64,000 nucleotides of DNA, from positions 186,001-250,000 of the forward strand of contig NZ_RMBX01000013.1 of assembly GCF_003807585.1 (NCBI RefSeq), written 5' to 3'. This DNA comes from Chitinophaga barathri (GTDB taxonomy: Bacteria > Bacteroidota > Bacteroidia > Chitinophagales > Chitinophagaceae). Positions within the stretch are counted from its first letter, which is position 1, and every line of letters begins with the position of its first letter. The notes beneath the pieces were generated by a model, which was not told where the DNA came from, did not search any database, and was given only the letters and a program-made list of their open reading frames with translations. This document shows, one piece after another, positions 25,374-34,660 of this stretch. The position numbers were made by a program, and so were the translations under genes.

Positions 25374-25847
25374 TCAGGCTTCGTTCACTTCCGGAGGTAT
25401 AACAGGCGGGTAATCAGGCAGATCGCTTTCGAATTGCCAGCTGCCCGCATCGGTGTTCAGCTTGCAGCACCAGGTATTGGTGCCGTTCGTGATCACGAGG
25501 TAGGGGACCGGCAGCGCCATGTGGTACCGTACGATCTGCTCCAGTACGGGCTGGCCCAGGGGCACGCCCATTTCCTTGCATTCCACGATCATCCAGGGCG
25601 CGGCTTCGCGGGTGTACACCACGATGTCGCAGCGTTTTTTCAGCTCCCCCAGGTTCATTTCCTTTTCGATGCTGAGCAGCGCGCCGGGGTATTGCCGGCT
25701 TTTTACCAGGTAATTGAGGAAATTCTGCCGTACCCACTCTTCCGGGGTCAGGCTCACGTATTTTTTGCGGAATGGGTCAAAAATCATCTCCTGACCGTTG
25801 CTGGCAGTGATCTTAAAATCATGCGGGGGGAACTGGATCGCGATCAT
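25374..25847 (-). CDS. Stand-alone HsdR N-terminal-type nuclease-fold protein
   Basis: 157 residues resembling the N-terminal domain of type I restriction endonuclease subunits (HSDR_N_2). The PD-(D/E)xK pattern is visible as Glu61, Asp74 (RCDIVVY) and Glu89-Cys-Lys91 (VECKE). There is no helicase domain and no hsdM or hsdS gene nearby, so this is not a restriction system. Similar single-domain proteins are common in Bacteroidota with unknown role. It is divergent from AMP nucleosidase, with 64 bp between. Confidence 0.8.
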   Translation of the reverse strand: MIAIQFPPHDFKITASNGQEMIFDPFRKKYVSLTPEEWVRQNFLNYLVKSRQYPGALLSIEKEMNLGELKKRCDIVVYTREAAPWMIVECKEMGVPLGQPVLEQIVRYHMALPVPYLVITNGTNTWCCKLNTDAGSWQFESDLPDYPPVIPPEVNEA

Positions 25848-25911
25848 ATTGTAAAACTATGCAAACGCGGCGTTTTCGGGAAAAAACATTACATTCACTT
25901 GTCAAAAAGCT

Positions 25912-26682
25912 ATGAAGACGAAAGAAGAGATAGTAGCTAATTGGCTTCCCCGCTACACAGGAGAGAAGCTCGAGAACTTCGGCTCACATATCCTGCTCAC
26001 TAATTTTTCCAATTATGTGACGATGTTCGCCAAATGGAACAATGCCAAGATCGTTGGTGCGGACCGGCCTATGCAGTGCTGCACTTCCGGCGACATTACC
26101 ATTATCAATTTTGGCATGGGCAGCCCCGGAGCCGCCACCGTGATGGACCTGCTCAGCGCCATTTCGCCCAATGCCGTGCTGTTCCTCGGTAAATGCGGCG
26201 GCCTGAAAAAGAAAAATGCCATCGGTGACCTCATCCTGCCTATTGCGGCCATCCGCGGAGAAGGTACTTCCAATGACTATTTTCCCGCTGAAGTACCCGC
26301 CCTCCCGGCCTTTGCCCTTCAGAAAGCGATTTCCACCACCATCCGCGAATACGGCTGCGACTACTGGACGGGCACCTGTTACAGTACGAACCGACGGGTG
26401 TGGGAGCACGATGCCGACTTCAAAAAATATCTTGAACGCATCCGCGCCATGGCGATAGACATGGAAACGGCCACTATCTTCTCCGTAGGGTTCTACAACA
26501 AGATCCCCACCGGCGCATTGCTGCTGGTATCGGACCAGCCGATGGTGCCCGAAGGCGTTAAGACCGAAGAAAGCGATAAAAAGGTGACCACCGAATACGT
26601 GGAGCGCCACCTGAAAATAGGGGTAGATTCCCTCAAAAATCTGATCAACAGTCACCAAACCGTTAAACACCTGCGCTTTTGA
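25912..26682 (+). CDS. amn: AMP nucleosidase (short form)
   Basis: 256 residues of the PNP/UDP phosphorylase family. It cleaves AMP to adenine and ribose 5-phosphate, adjusting adenylate pools. The nucleoside-binding and catalytic parts include GKCGGLKKKNAIGDL (about 91-105) and DMETATIF (about 182-189), the conserved Met-Glu of the family. It lacks the extra N-terminal domain of E. coli Amn. Its stop codon overlaps the TTG start of the ABC ATPase (TTGA). Confidence 0.88.
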   Translation: MKTKEEIVANWLPRYTGEKLENFGSHILLTNFSNYVTMFAKWNNAKIVGADRPMQCCTSGDITIINFGMGSPGAATVMDLLSAISPNAVLFLGKCGGLKKKNAIGDLILPIAAIRGEGTSNDYFPAEVPALPAFALQKAISTTIREYGCDYWTGTCYSTNRRVWEHDADFKKYLERIRAMAIDMETATIFSVGFYNKIPTGALLLVSDQPMVPEGVKTEESDKKVTTEYVERHLKIGVDSLKNLINSHQTVKHLRF

Positions 26683-28445
26683 GTTCAGCTCCGCTCGTAT
26701 CCATCAGCAATCTGGAAGTTACATTCCGTACGGAAGAAAGCCTGGTAACGGCCGTTAAAGGCATATCGCTGGATATCCGGCCGGGAGAAATATTGGGTAT
26801 TGTAGGCGAATCCGGGTCCGGGAAGTCTGTTACCGCGCTGAGCCTCATGCGGCTCATTACCGCCCCGGGCAGGATCAGCGGAGGGAAGATACTGTACCAG
26901 CCCCCGGGGAAACCGCCGGTGGACCTGCTGAAACTTCCCGCCACGGACCTGCGCGGCTACCGTGGCCACGAAATAGCCATGATCTTCCAGGAGCCGATGA
27001 CCTCGCTGAACCCCCTGCATACCTGCGGCCGCCAGGTGGCCGAAGCCATCAGGCTGCACAAAAAGGTGTCTGAAGGAGCGGCAAAAAAACAAACCATCGC
27101 TTTATTTGAAAAAGTAAGGATACCTGATGCCCGAGAGGCATATGACAAATACCCCCACGAATTATCCGGCGGGCAGAAGCAGCGGGTCATGATCGCCATG
27201 GCCATTTCCTGCGGCCCCCGCCTGCTGATAGCGGATGAGCCTACCACCGCCCTGGACGTGACGGTGCAGAAAACTATCCTGTCGCTGCTGCGTGAATTGC
27301 AGGAGGAGATGGGCATGAGCGTGATCTTTATCACCCATGACCTGGGCGTGATCGCCGAGATAGCCAGCCGCGTAGCGGTAATGTACAAAGGCGAGATTGT
27401 GGAAGAAGGCGCCGTAAAAGATATTTTTGACACCCCCCGGCACCCTTACACCAAGGGCCTGCTGGCCTGCCGCCCCCCGCTGGACCTGCGCCTGCGGCGC
27501 CTACCGGTAGTACGGGACTTTACAGAAGATGGCCGGGCGGCCGATGTGGACGCGTTTGTACGTTCGCTCATATTGCCGGAAGCCGAGCAAAAGGCCCGGG
27601 AGGAGCTGCTGAGCACCCGCGCGCCCCTGCTGAAGGTGGAAGGCCTCAGCACCTGGTTCCCGGGCAAACGCAGCCTGCTGGGCAAGGTGCATCATTATAC
27701 CAAAGCGGTGGATGACGTGAGTTTTGAAGTGCGCGAGGGGGAAACCCTTGGGCTGGTAGGAGAATCCGGTTGCGGTAAAACGACCCTTAGCCGCACGCTG
27801 CTCCGGCTGATAGAACCTACGCACGGCAGCATCCAGTACCGCGGCAGGGACCTCCGCAGCCTGAGCGCCAAAGAGATGCGTGCCATGCGCAAACATATCC
27901 AGCTGATCTTCCAGGACCCTTATTCTTCCCTCAACCCCCGCCTGACCGTGGGCCAGGCCATCCTGGAGCCGATGAAAGTGCATGGTTTGTATGAAAATGA
28001 CCGGGCGCGGAAGGAAAAAGTGCTGGAGTTGCTGGAAAAAGTGAACCTCCTGCCGGAACATTACCACCGTTACCCCCACGAGTTTTCGGGCGGGCAGCGG
28101 CAAAGGGTGGTGATCGCCAGGGCGCTGGCCGTGAACCCGGAGTTCATCATCTGCGACGAATCCGTATCCGCCCTGGATGTGAGCGTTCAGGCACAGGTGC
28201 TGAACCTGCTGACCCAATTACAACAGGAGTTTAATTTCACGTATATATTTATTTCACATAACTTATCCGTCGTGCATTTTATGAGCGACCGGATGATGGT
28301 GATGAACAAGGGGAGGATTGCGGAGATCGGCGATGCAGGCGAGGTTTACCATCACCCGAAGTCTGCGTACACCCGTGAGCTGATCGCGGCGATACCAACC
28401 TTTTTTCGTAAAATATGTTATATTCCGTACCTTTGCACACTTTAA
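26679..28445 (+). CDS. Fused Dpp/Opp-type peptide ABC transporter ATPase
   Basis: 588 residues carrying two complete ABC ATPase domains. The first has GESGSGKS (43-50), LSGGQKQR near 162 and DEPTTALD. The second has GESGCGKT near 362, FSGGQRQR near 469 and DESVSALD. The layout equals DppD and DppF joined in one chain, which powers oligopeptide or nickel-type importers. No permease or binding protein is adjacent. The start is TTG, overlapping the AMP nucleosidase stop; no nearby ATG keeps the N-terminus. The last codons contain the queA promoter. Confidence 0.9.
   Translation: MSSAPLVSISNLEVTFRTEESLVTAVKGISLDIRPGEILGIVGESGSGKSVTALSLMRLITAPGRISGGKILYQPPGKPPVDLLKLPATDLRGYRGHEIAMIFQEPMTSLNPLHTCGRQVAEAIRLHKKVSEGAAKKQTIALFEKVRIPDAREAYDKYPHELSGGQKQRVMIAMAISCGPRLLIADEPTTALDVTVQKTILSLLRELQEEMGMSVIFITHDLGVIAEIASRVAVMYKGEIVEEGAVKDIFDTPRHPYTKGLLACRPPLDLRLRRLPVVRDFTEDGRAADVDAFVRSLILPEAEQKAREELLSTRAPLLKVEGLSTWFPGKRSLLGKVHHYTKAVDDVSFEVREGETLGLVGESGCGKTTLSRTLLRLIEPTHGSIQYRGRDLRSLSAKEMRAMRKHIQLIFQDPYSSLNPRLTVGQAILEPMKVHGLYENDRARKEKVLELLEKVNLLPEHYHRYPHEFSGGQRQRVVIARALAVNPEFIICDESVSALDVSVQAQVLNLLTQLQQEFNFTYIFISHNLSVVHFMSDRMMVMNKGRIAEIGDAGEVYHHPKSAYTRELIAAIPTFFRKICYIPYLCTL
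28404..28435 (+). promoter_or_regulatory. Promoter for queA inside the end of the ABC gene
   Basis: TTTC (28404-28407), a 20-nt spacer and TACCTTTG (28428-28435) fit the Bacteroidota pattern, with one mismatch in the -33 box. It lies wholly in the 3-prime coding end of the fused ATPase, and predicts a leader of about 23 nt for queA. Confidence 0.65.
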
Positions 28446-28463
28446 ATTCATTCATACCGTAAT

Positions 28464-29513
28464 ATGAAATTATCACAATTCAAGTTCGATCTGCCCTTAA
28501 ACCTGATCGCACAACATCCTTCCAAGACAAGAGACGAGAGCCGCCTGATGATCGTAAACCGCGCCACAGGTAAAATTGAGCACAAGGTATTCAAAGACAT
28601 CCTCGGTTATTTCAACGACAAAGACGTAATGGTGGTGAACAACACCAAGGTATTCCCCGCGCGCCTGTATGGCCGTAAAGAGAAAACCGGCGCTAAGATC
28701 GAGGTATTTTTGCTGCGTGAGCTCAATAAGCAGAACCGTCTCTGGGACGTGATCGTTGATCCCGCAAGGAAGATCAGGGTGGGAAACAAGCTGTATTTTG
28801 GAGATGATGAGAGCCTGGTAGCAGAAGTGATCGACAACACCACCTCCCGCGGCCGTACCATCCGTTTCCTGTTCGAAGGCAACGATGACGAGTTCAAAGC
28901 CGTGCTGGACAGCCTGGGTGAAACGCCCCTGCCCAAGTACATCAAACGTAAGCCGGAAGAAGATGACAAAGAACGTTATCAGACCGTTTACGCCAAGTAC
29001 GAAGGAGCTGTGGCCGCGCCTACCGCCGGTCTGCACTTCAGCCGCGAGCTGATCAAACGCCTGGAGATCAAAGGTGTGAAATTTGCAGAAGTAACCCTGC
29101 ACACAGGTCTTGGTACTTTCCGCCCCATTGAGGTGGAAGACCTGAGCAAGCATAAAATGGATGCGGAATATTTCCACATCGATGAATATGCGGTGAAGAT
29201 CGTGAACAAGGCGAAGGAAGACAACCGCAAGATCTGCGCTATCGGTACCACTACCGTTCGCGCCGTAGAATCGTCCGTAACTGCCCAGAACCATCTGAAG
29301 GCAGCCGAGGGCTGGACGAACACGTTCATCCACCCGCCGTACGACTTCTCTATCCCGAATGCACTGGTGACCAACTTCCACCTGCCCAAAACCAGCCTCC
29401 TGATCATGGTGTGCGCCTTTGCCGGCTACGACCTGATCATGGAAGCATACCAGCAGGCCATCAAGGAAAAATACCGCTTCTTCAGCTATGGTGACGCGAT
29501 GCTCATCATCTGA
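28464..29513 (+). CDS. queA: S-adenosylmethionine:tRNA ribosyltransferase-isomerase
   Basis: 349 residues, the normal QueA length. It transfers the ribosyl part of SAM to 7-aminomethyl-7-deazaguanine in tRNA, forming epoxyqueuosine. The start MKLSQFKFDLPLNLIAQHP and the conserved VNNTKVFPARL and YEGAVAAPTAGLHF segments are diagnostic. It has its own promoter and a strong terminator, so it is probably a single-gene unit. Confidence 0.96.
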   Translation: MKLSQFKFDLPLNLIAQHPSKTRDESRLMIVNRATGKIEHKVFKDILGYFNDKDVMVVNNTKVFPARLYGRKEKTGAKIEVFLLRELNKQNRLWDVIVDPARKIRVGNKLYFGDDESLVAEVIDNTTSRGRTIRFLFEGNDDEFKAVLDSLGETPLPKYIKRKPEEDDKERYQTVYAKYEGAVAAPTAGLHFSRELIKRLEIKGVKFAEVTLHTGLGTFRPIEVEDLSKHKMDAEYFHIDEYAVKIVNKAKEDNRKICAIGTTTVRAVESSVTAQNHLKAAEGWTNTFIHPPYDFSIPNALVTNFHLPKTSLLIMVCAFAGYDLIMEAYQQAIKEKYRFFSYGDAMLII

Positions 29514-29532
29514 TGAAACACAACATTACCGG

Positions 29533-29567
29533 AAAGGCAAACAGTATCACGCTGTTTGCCTTTTTTT
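29533..29567 (+). terminator. Terminator after queA
   Basis: A 12-bp perfect stem (29533-29544 with 29552-29563) is followed by further T residues. It lies 26 nt before the ispD start codon. Confidence 0.92.
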
Positions 29568-29592
29568 ATAAAAATTGTTTTACTTCGTATTC

Positions 29593-30276
29593 ATGGCAGA
29601 CAGGATCAAAGTAGCCGTTATAGTTGCCGGAGGTTCCGGTACCCGCATGGGCAGCGCCACGCCGAAACAGTTTATGGAAATAGGCGGTAAGCCCCTGCTG
29701 TATCATACCATCAATGCTTTTTTGCAGGCGTACGACGATATGCATATCGTGCTGGTGGTGCCGGAAACACACCAGGCGTATATTGCCACACTGCTCACTG
29801 CTTTTGACAGGCCGCCTTCCGTTGCCCTGGTTCATGGCGGGGAAACGCGTTTTCATTCTGTAAAGAACGGGCTGGCAACTATCCGCCAGCCAGCCGTCCT
29901 GTTTGTACATGATGGTGTGCGACCTTTGCTGAGCCCTTCGTTGATCCGCCGATGTTATGAAAGCGCGCTTGCGAAAGGCAATGCCATTCCGGCGGTGGAA
30001 ATGAAAGACAGCCTGCGTGAAGTGGACGATGAAGGAAATATGGCGGTGGACCGGAGCCGCTTCAGAATTATACAAACGCCCCAGACATTTTTATCCGAAG
30101 TGCTGTTGCCTGCATTTGAGCAGCCATACGATCCCTTATTTACAGACGAAGCCAGTGTAGTGGAAAGGGCCGGTGAAGAGATACACCTGGTGGAAGGAGA
30201 GGAGCAGAACATCAAGATCACACGCCCCGTGGATCTTGCGATAGCCAATGCTTTCCTGGCCGGGCATGGGTTGTAG
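29593..30276 (+). CDS. ispD: 2-C-methyl-D-erythritol 4-phosphate cytidylyltransferase
   Basis: 227 residues from the ATG at 29593; a TTG six codons upstream was rejected. IspD uses CTP to form CDP-methylerythritol in the non-mevalonate isoprenoid pathway. The nucleotide loop GGSGTRMG (13-20) with Lys25 and the later HDGVRPLLS segment are typical. It stands alone. The next gene converges on it with only 4 nt between stops. Confidence 0.95.
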   Translation: MADRIKVAVIVAGGSGTRMGSATPKQFMEIGGKPLLYHTINAFLQAYDDMHIVLVVPETHQAYIATLLTAFDRPPSVALVHGGETRFHSVKNGLATIRQPAVLFVHDGVRPLLSPSLIRRCYESALAKGNAIPAVEMKDSLREVDDEGNMAVDRSRFRIIQTPQTFLSEVLLPAFEQPYDPLFTDEASVVERAGEEIHLVEGEEQNIKITRPVDLAIANAFLAGHGL

Positions 30277-30280
30277 ACGG

Positions 30281-30622
30281 TTATTGTTTGACAAACCCCA
30301 GTTCTTCCGCTTTTGTAACATCGCTCTCCCGCACGCTGATCCTGATCTGGTAATTGGAAGGGCTGGAACAGGAGGCATACATTCCTTCATCACCGGTCTT
30401 GACATATGCTATTGTCTTTATGCGGATACCTCTTTTGTCTTTCAGCCATTGAGTGAGCCTGTATTCGTAATTGTCGCGGCCGACAACCTCGGAGGACCAG
30501 GGGTTGGCGCATTGTGTTTCATTGATTGCCATGCTGATATAAGGCGTGGTGTCCTGGTTGCGTTTACAGGCGGTTGTGCATAACATCAGTGCCAGCATAC
30601 TCCATAGTATAGTTTTCATCAT
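30281..30622 (-). CDS. Small hypothetical lipoprotein
   Basis: 113 residues. A signal segment with Cys19 after TTA looks like a lipoprotein signal. The mature part has two further cysteines in short motifs (TQCANPWSS and ASCSSPSNYQ). I do not recognise a family. It lies downstream of the Gfo/Idh gene on the same strand but 128 nt away, so co-transcription is uncertain. Confidence 0.65.
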   Translation of the reverse strand: MMKTILWSMLALMLCTTACKRNQDTTPYISMAINETQCANPWSSEVVGRDNYEYRLTQWLKDKRGIRIKTIAYVKTGDEGMYASCSSPSNYQIRISVRESDVTKAEELGFVKQ

Positions 30623-30750
30623 TTGAGGTTTAGGATGAAACGGGAGCGGGGGCGAAAAGGTTACAGTACTGGCTGGAATGGGATTGCGCCGCGTCGGTTC
30701 CCCGCTTTAATGAAGCGGGGCGGCGGCAGGTCTTTGGTTTAGCGTGCCGG

Positions 30751-31728
30751 TTACTCCGATTGCTGCTGCCCTTTCCCGATCTTATAGAGTATCTGGTGCG
30801 CGGCGTCAAGCGCCTGGAAACCATCTATGATGTTTACGGGCACGGGTTTGTTTTCCAGGATGGCGTCGCGGAACAGCTCCAGTTCCATGCGGATGGCGTT
30901 GGATTGTTTGATCTCGGGATTGGCGATGGCGATGGTCTTTTTGCCGTTGTTCGTGGCAATGTCCAGCGTAAAGAGGCCTTCGTCCGCCGGGGTTTTGAGT
31001 TTGATGATCTCGGTCTTTTTATCCAGGAAGTCGATACCAATGTAAGCGTCTTTCTGGAAGAGGCGCATCTTCCGCATCTTTTTGAGGGAGATGCGGCTGG
31101 AGGTGAGGTTGGCCACGCAGCCGTTGTGAAACTCGATGCGTACGTTCGCAATATCGGGGGTGTCGCTCATCACGGCCACACCGCTTGCGGAAATGCGGCT
31201 GATGCTGGATTTCACGATGCTCAGCACGATGTCTATATCATGGATCATCAGGTCAAGGATCACGCTTACGTCCGTACCGCGCGGGTTGAATTCCGCGAGG
31301 CGGTGCACTTCGATGAACATAGGATTGAGATACACTCCTTTCAGTGCGAGGAATGCGGGGTTGAACCTTTCCACATGCCCTACCTGGAATTTGATATTGG
31401 CTTCTTCCACCAGCTTAAGCAGCAGTTTGGCCTCTTCCATGGTATTGGTCATGGGTTTCTCTACAAATACATGTTTCCCGTTGCGGATGGCCATTTCGCA
31501 CAGTGAAAAGTGCTGGGTGGTAGGGGCCACGATATCTACCGCGTCTGAAGCCATGATCAGCTCTTCGGCGGAATCAAAACGTTTGATCTCGTATAGGTCG
31601 TGAACGCCCCGGGCATTATCCTCACTGGGGTCAAAAAATCCCACCACTTCCACATCTTTCATTGTCGCAAGCTGGGATAAATGGATCTTGCCTAAATGCC
31701 CTACACCGAACAAACCTATTTTGAGCAT
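30751..31728 (-). CDS. Gfo/Idh/MocA-family oxidoreductase
   Basis: 325 residues. The N-terminal Rossmann domain has GVGHLGKIH (8-16) and the family EKP motif in VFVEKPMTNT (about 93-102). The C-terminal domain is the mixed alpha/beta substrate part. Members oxidise or reduce sugars and related compounds with NAD(P), and the substrate here is unknown. A -7 promoter element lies upstream. A GC-rich hairpin (30700-30720) lies downstream but has no T tract. Confidence 0.88.
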   Translation of the reverse strand: MLKIGLFGVGHLGKIHLSQLATMKDVEVVGFFDPSEDNARGVHDLYEIKRFDSAEELIMASDAVDIVAPTTQHFSLCEMAIRNGKHVFVEKPMTNTMEEAKLLLKLVEEANIKFQVGHVERFNPAFLALKGVYLNPMFIEVHRLAEFNPRGTDVSVILDLMIHDIDIVLSIVKSSISRISASGVAVMSDTPDIANVRIEFHNGCVANLTSSRISLKKMRKMRLFQKDAYIGIDFLDKKTEIIKLKTPADEGLFTLDIATNNGKKTIAIANPEIKQSNAIRMELELFRDAILENKPVPVNIIDGFQALDAAHQILYKIGKGQQQSE

Positions 31729-31759
31729 GATTTGATTGAGTTTTTATGGAAAATTCCTG

Positions 31760-31767
31760 CAAATGTA
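31760..31767 (-). promoter_or_regulatory. -7 element for the Gfo/Idh gene
   Basis: TACATTTG on the minus strand fits TAnnTTTG; no good -33 box is seen at the usual distance. The leader would be about 25 nt. Confidence 0.5.
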
Positions 31768-31823
31768 ACAAAACCGCATGTTATTACTTTATATATTAAT
31801 TCTATATTGCCTCAATTAGTTCC

Positions 31824-33845
31824 ATGCGTTTTTTCTTCCTGATCATATTGCCCCTGATGCTGACGGTAAACCATGCGTTTGCGCAGGCCTGTCCGCAGAT
31901 GGGGCAGACTCCTCAAAGTGCATTTCCCATCTGCGGTACGAGGGAGCTAAAACAGGCGTCTGTACCGCTTTGCGCGGGCCGGAGGATCAATATGCCTTCC
32001 TGCCGGGACGCTGTGCCGCCGACCGAATTCACTGACAGGAATCCTTTCTGGTATAAATTCACCTGTTACCAGGCGGGCTCGCTGGGTTTCACTATCACGC
32101 CAAACGATCTCGGGGATGATTACGACTGGCAATTGTTTGACGTCACCGGCCGCAATCTGAACGAGGTGTACACCAATGCATCCATACAGGTAGCAGGCAA
32201 CTGGAGTGAAATAGAGGGTCTCACCGGCGCGAACAATACCGGCACGCGCCTGATGAACTGCGAAGGCAGGGCCTATCCTAAATGGAGTAGTATGCCTACG
32301 TTGCAGGTAGGACACGAATATCTTTTACTGGTAAGCCACTTCACCAACACACAAAGTGGTTATGAGCTGGCCTTTGGCGGCGGATCCGCCGTGATCACCG
32401 ATCCCAAACCCGGGGAGTTCGCCAATGCGGAATACCGTTGTCTCAATAACAGGATCACGGTCAAGCTGAACAAGCTATTCCGCTGCAATACCCTGGCCGC
32501 GGACGGCAGCGACTTTGTACTGACCGGAAGCACTGCCGGTATCACCAGTGCGGCAGGCGTGAACTGCGGAACCGGTTTTGATATGGATTCCGTGGTGCTT
32601 ACGCTGGACCGGCCTTTGCCCGCCGGGAATTACACCCTCCAGGTAAAAACCGGCTCCGACGGCAATACTCTCCTGGACGCCTGCGATAATCCCATTGCCG
32701 CGGGCCGGAGCATTGCCATCAGCGTGCCCATTCCGCAGGCGGTACCTTTTGACAGGATCGAACAGGTAGGCTGCAAGCCGGACAGGATCAGGGTGCTGCT
32801 CAGCGATCCCGTGCTGTGCAGCTCCGTAGCCGCCGACGGCAGCGATTTCAGGATCAGCGGTACCGGTCCGGCGGTGAGCGTCATAGCGGCCACTACTACC
32901 TGTGCCGGCCAGCTGACGGATACGATCGACCTGTTGCTCAACGGCCCGGTGTACCTGGAAGGCAATTTCAGGATAGACCTGGTACGCGGCGCGGACGGCA
33001 ATACGCTTATCAGCGAATGCAGCGTGGAAACCTCGCTCGGCCAGATGGTGCCTTTTATTACAAAAGACACGGTGAATGCCCGCTTCGATAACCGGGTGAG
33101 ACTGGATTGCGTATACGACACGATTTTCCTTCACCACAACGGCGCCCATGGCGTAAACTCGTGGAACTGGGCTTTCGAGGATGGTGATACCCGTACGGAC
33201 CAATCACCGGTGAAAGTGTACACCTTATTCGGTCAGAAAACGGTGATGCTGAAAGTGAACAACGGCGTCTGCGAAGCGGAGCATACAGAAAACATCCTGT
33301 TGAACAATACGCTGATCGCGGCTTTCAGGATAGGTACGCCTGTCCTCTGCCCGCTTGATATGGCAACTTTTACCAACGAAAGTATCGGCAACATCACCGG
33401 TCATCGCTGGGATTTTGGTTTTGGCCCGGGTACGCGGCTGGTCACGCCACAGCCGCTGCGCTTCCCTATAGCGGGCCGGGAGCAGGTATACCAGGTGAGG
33501 CTGATCGTGACGGACGATCTCCGGTGCGAAGACACGGTGATCCATACGCTGAAAACCGTCCCGAGCTGCCGGGTGGCGGTGCCTACGGCCTTCAGCCCGA
33601 ATAATGACGGTGTGAATGACTTCCTGTACCCGTTGAACGGGTATAAGACGGCCGACCTGGTGTTCCGGGTATTTGCCCGCAATGGCCAGCTGGTGTTTGA
33701 ATCCCGTAGCTGGTCGCAAAAATGGGATGGCAGGATCAACGGCTCTCCTGCTGCGGTAGGCACCTATGCCTGGATGTTGGAATATACAGATACGGAGTTA
33801 GGCAACCGGGTATTCCAGAAAGGTGTGGCGACGTTGTTGCGGTAG
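31824..33845 (+). CDS. Secreted PKD protein with T9SS C-terminal sorting domain
   Basis: 673 residues. A signal peptide (about 1-22, ending AFAQ) is followed by a Cys-rich beta domain (about 23-190). Two related beta domains of about 100 residues come next (about 195-400), each containing an AADGSDF segment and a DGNTL segment. Two PKD-like domains follow (about 415-580, with WNWAFEDGD and HRWDFGFG). The end (about 585-673) starts with FSPNNDGVND and matches the gliding-motility, type B sorting domain that directs proteins through the type IX secretion system. It is probably a cell-surface adhesin or scaffold; no catalytic domain is visible. Confidence 0.88.
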   Translation: MRFFFLIILPLMLTVNHAFAQACPQMGQTPQSAFPICGTRELKQASVPLCAGRRINMPSCRDAVPPTEFTDRNPFWYKFTCYQAGSLGFTITPNDLGDDYDWQLFDVTGRNLNEVYTNASIQVAGNWSEIEGLTGANNTGTRLMNCEGRAYPKWSSMPTLQVGHEYLLLVSHFTNTQSGYELAFGGGSAVITDPKPGEFANAEYRCLNNRITVKLNKLFRCNTLAADGSDFVLTGSTAGITSAAGVNCGTGFDMDSVVLTLDRPLPAGNYTLQVKTGSDGNTLLDACDNPIAAGRSIAISVPIPQAVPFDRIEQVGCKPDRIRVLLSDPVLCSSVAADGSDFRISGTGPAVSVIAATTTCAGQLTDTIDLLLNGPVYLEGNFRIDLVRGADGNTLISECSVETSLGQMVPFITKDTVNARFDNRVRLDCVYDTIFLHHNGAHGVNSWNWAFEDGDTRTDQSPVKVYTLFGQKTVMLKVNNGVCEAEHTENILLNNTLIAAFRIGTPVLCPLDMATFTNESIGNITGHRWDFGFGPGTRLVTPQPLRFPIAGREQVYQVRLIVTDDLRCEDTVIHTLKTVPSCRVAVPTAFSPNNDGVNDFLYPLNGYKTADLVFRVFARNGQLVFESRSWSQKWDGRINGSPAAVGTYAWMLEYTDTELGNRVFQKGVATLLR

Positions 33846-33901
33846 CCTGGGTCATTTTCCGTCCGTCCGCCGTCCCCGGCGTCTCATTTTCTCCATCACT
33901 A

Positions 33902-34660
33902 TCAGTCATCCATCAGGCCATCTTCAAGCAGGCTGAAATATCCGGCATCGGTGACGATGATGTGATCCACGACGGCTATATCCAGCATTTTTCCGCCTTC
34001 TTTCAGTTTCCGGGTGATGCTCACGTCTGCCCTGCTGGGCCGCAGGTTGCCGGAGGGATGGTTGTGTACCAGGAAAAGCCTGGTGGCCTTGTGGCTGAGG
34101 GCGGCTCCGAAAACAATCCTGGGATCTACGGTAGTGGACGTGATACCGCCCGTGCTGATGCAGGCGTGATGGAGCAGGCGGTTTGCCTGGTTGAGGAAAA
34201 GCACGTAAAAGCTTTCGCAGCAATGATCTGCAAGTAACGGCCGCAGCCAGGCGGAGGCTTCCCTTGCCGTACGGACAAGTGGTTTCCGGAGCAGGGGGCT
34301 TATTTGTTTGCGCCGGCAAAGCTCCAGGGCGGCCAGTATCCGGACGGCCTTTTTGATGCCGATGCCGTGAAAACGCTGCAATTGTGCAACTTCCAGGCGG
34401 CTCAATTCGGAGAGGTTATTGCCGCAGCTGCAAAGGATCTCTTTGGCCAGTTCGAGGGCGGATTGTGTTTTGTTGCCGCAATTGATGAGGATGGCCAGGA
34501 GCTCCGCATGGCTAAGCGTCCGGACGCCGTTGTGAAGGACCTTCTCACAGGGCCGGTCTTCTTCAGCCCAGTGTTTGATGGCCGGCAATAAACGTTTGGG
34601 CGGCAGGTACGTACTAATAGGGGGCAACAACCCGGGGCTAACAATCATCCTTTTTTCCAT
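33902..34660 (-). CDS. RadC-family JAB1/MPN-domain protein
   Basis: 252 residues. The N-terminal part (about 45-125) carries a helix-hairpin-helix region around LQRFHGIGIKKA. The C-terminal JAB/MPN domain has the metal motif HNHPSGN and a following SRADVSITRKL, the JAMM pattern. The family was named RadC from a repair phenotype later assigned elsewhere, so its role is unsettled. ATGs at 34660 and 34648 are both possible; the longer is given. It is divergent from prs. Confidence 0.9.
   Translation of the reverse strand: MEKRMIVSPGLLPPISTYLPPKRLLPAIKHWAEEDRPCEKVLHNGVRTLSHAELLAILINCGNKTQSALELAKEILCSCGNNLSELSRLEVAQLQRFHGIGIKKAVRILAALELCRRKQISPLLRKPLVRTAREASAWLRPLLADHCCESFYVLFLNQANRLLHHACISTGGITSTTVDPRIVFGAALSHKATRLFLVHNHPSGNLRPSRADVSITRKLKEGGKMLDIAVVDHIIVTDAGYFSLLEDGLMDD

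Noticed and set aside
25374..25847. Type I restriction-modification system
   Set aside because: Only the N-terminal HsdR-type domain is present; no helicase, methylase or specificity genes are near.
30700..30720. GC-rich hairpin downstream of the Gfo/Idh gene as a terminator
   Set aside because: The stem is perfect but has no T tract on the minus strand, so it is recorded only as a possible structure.
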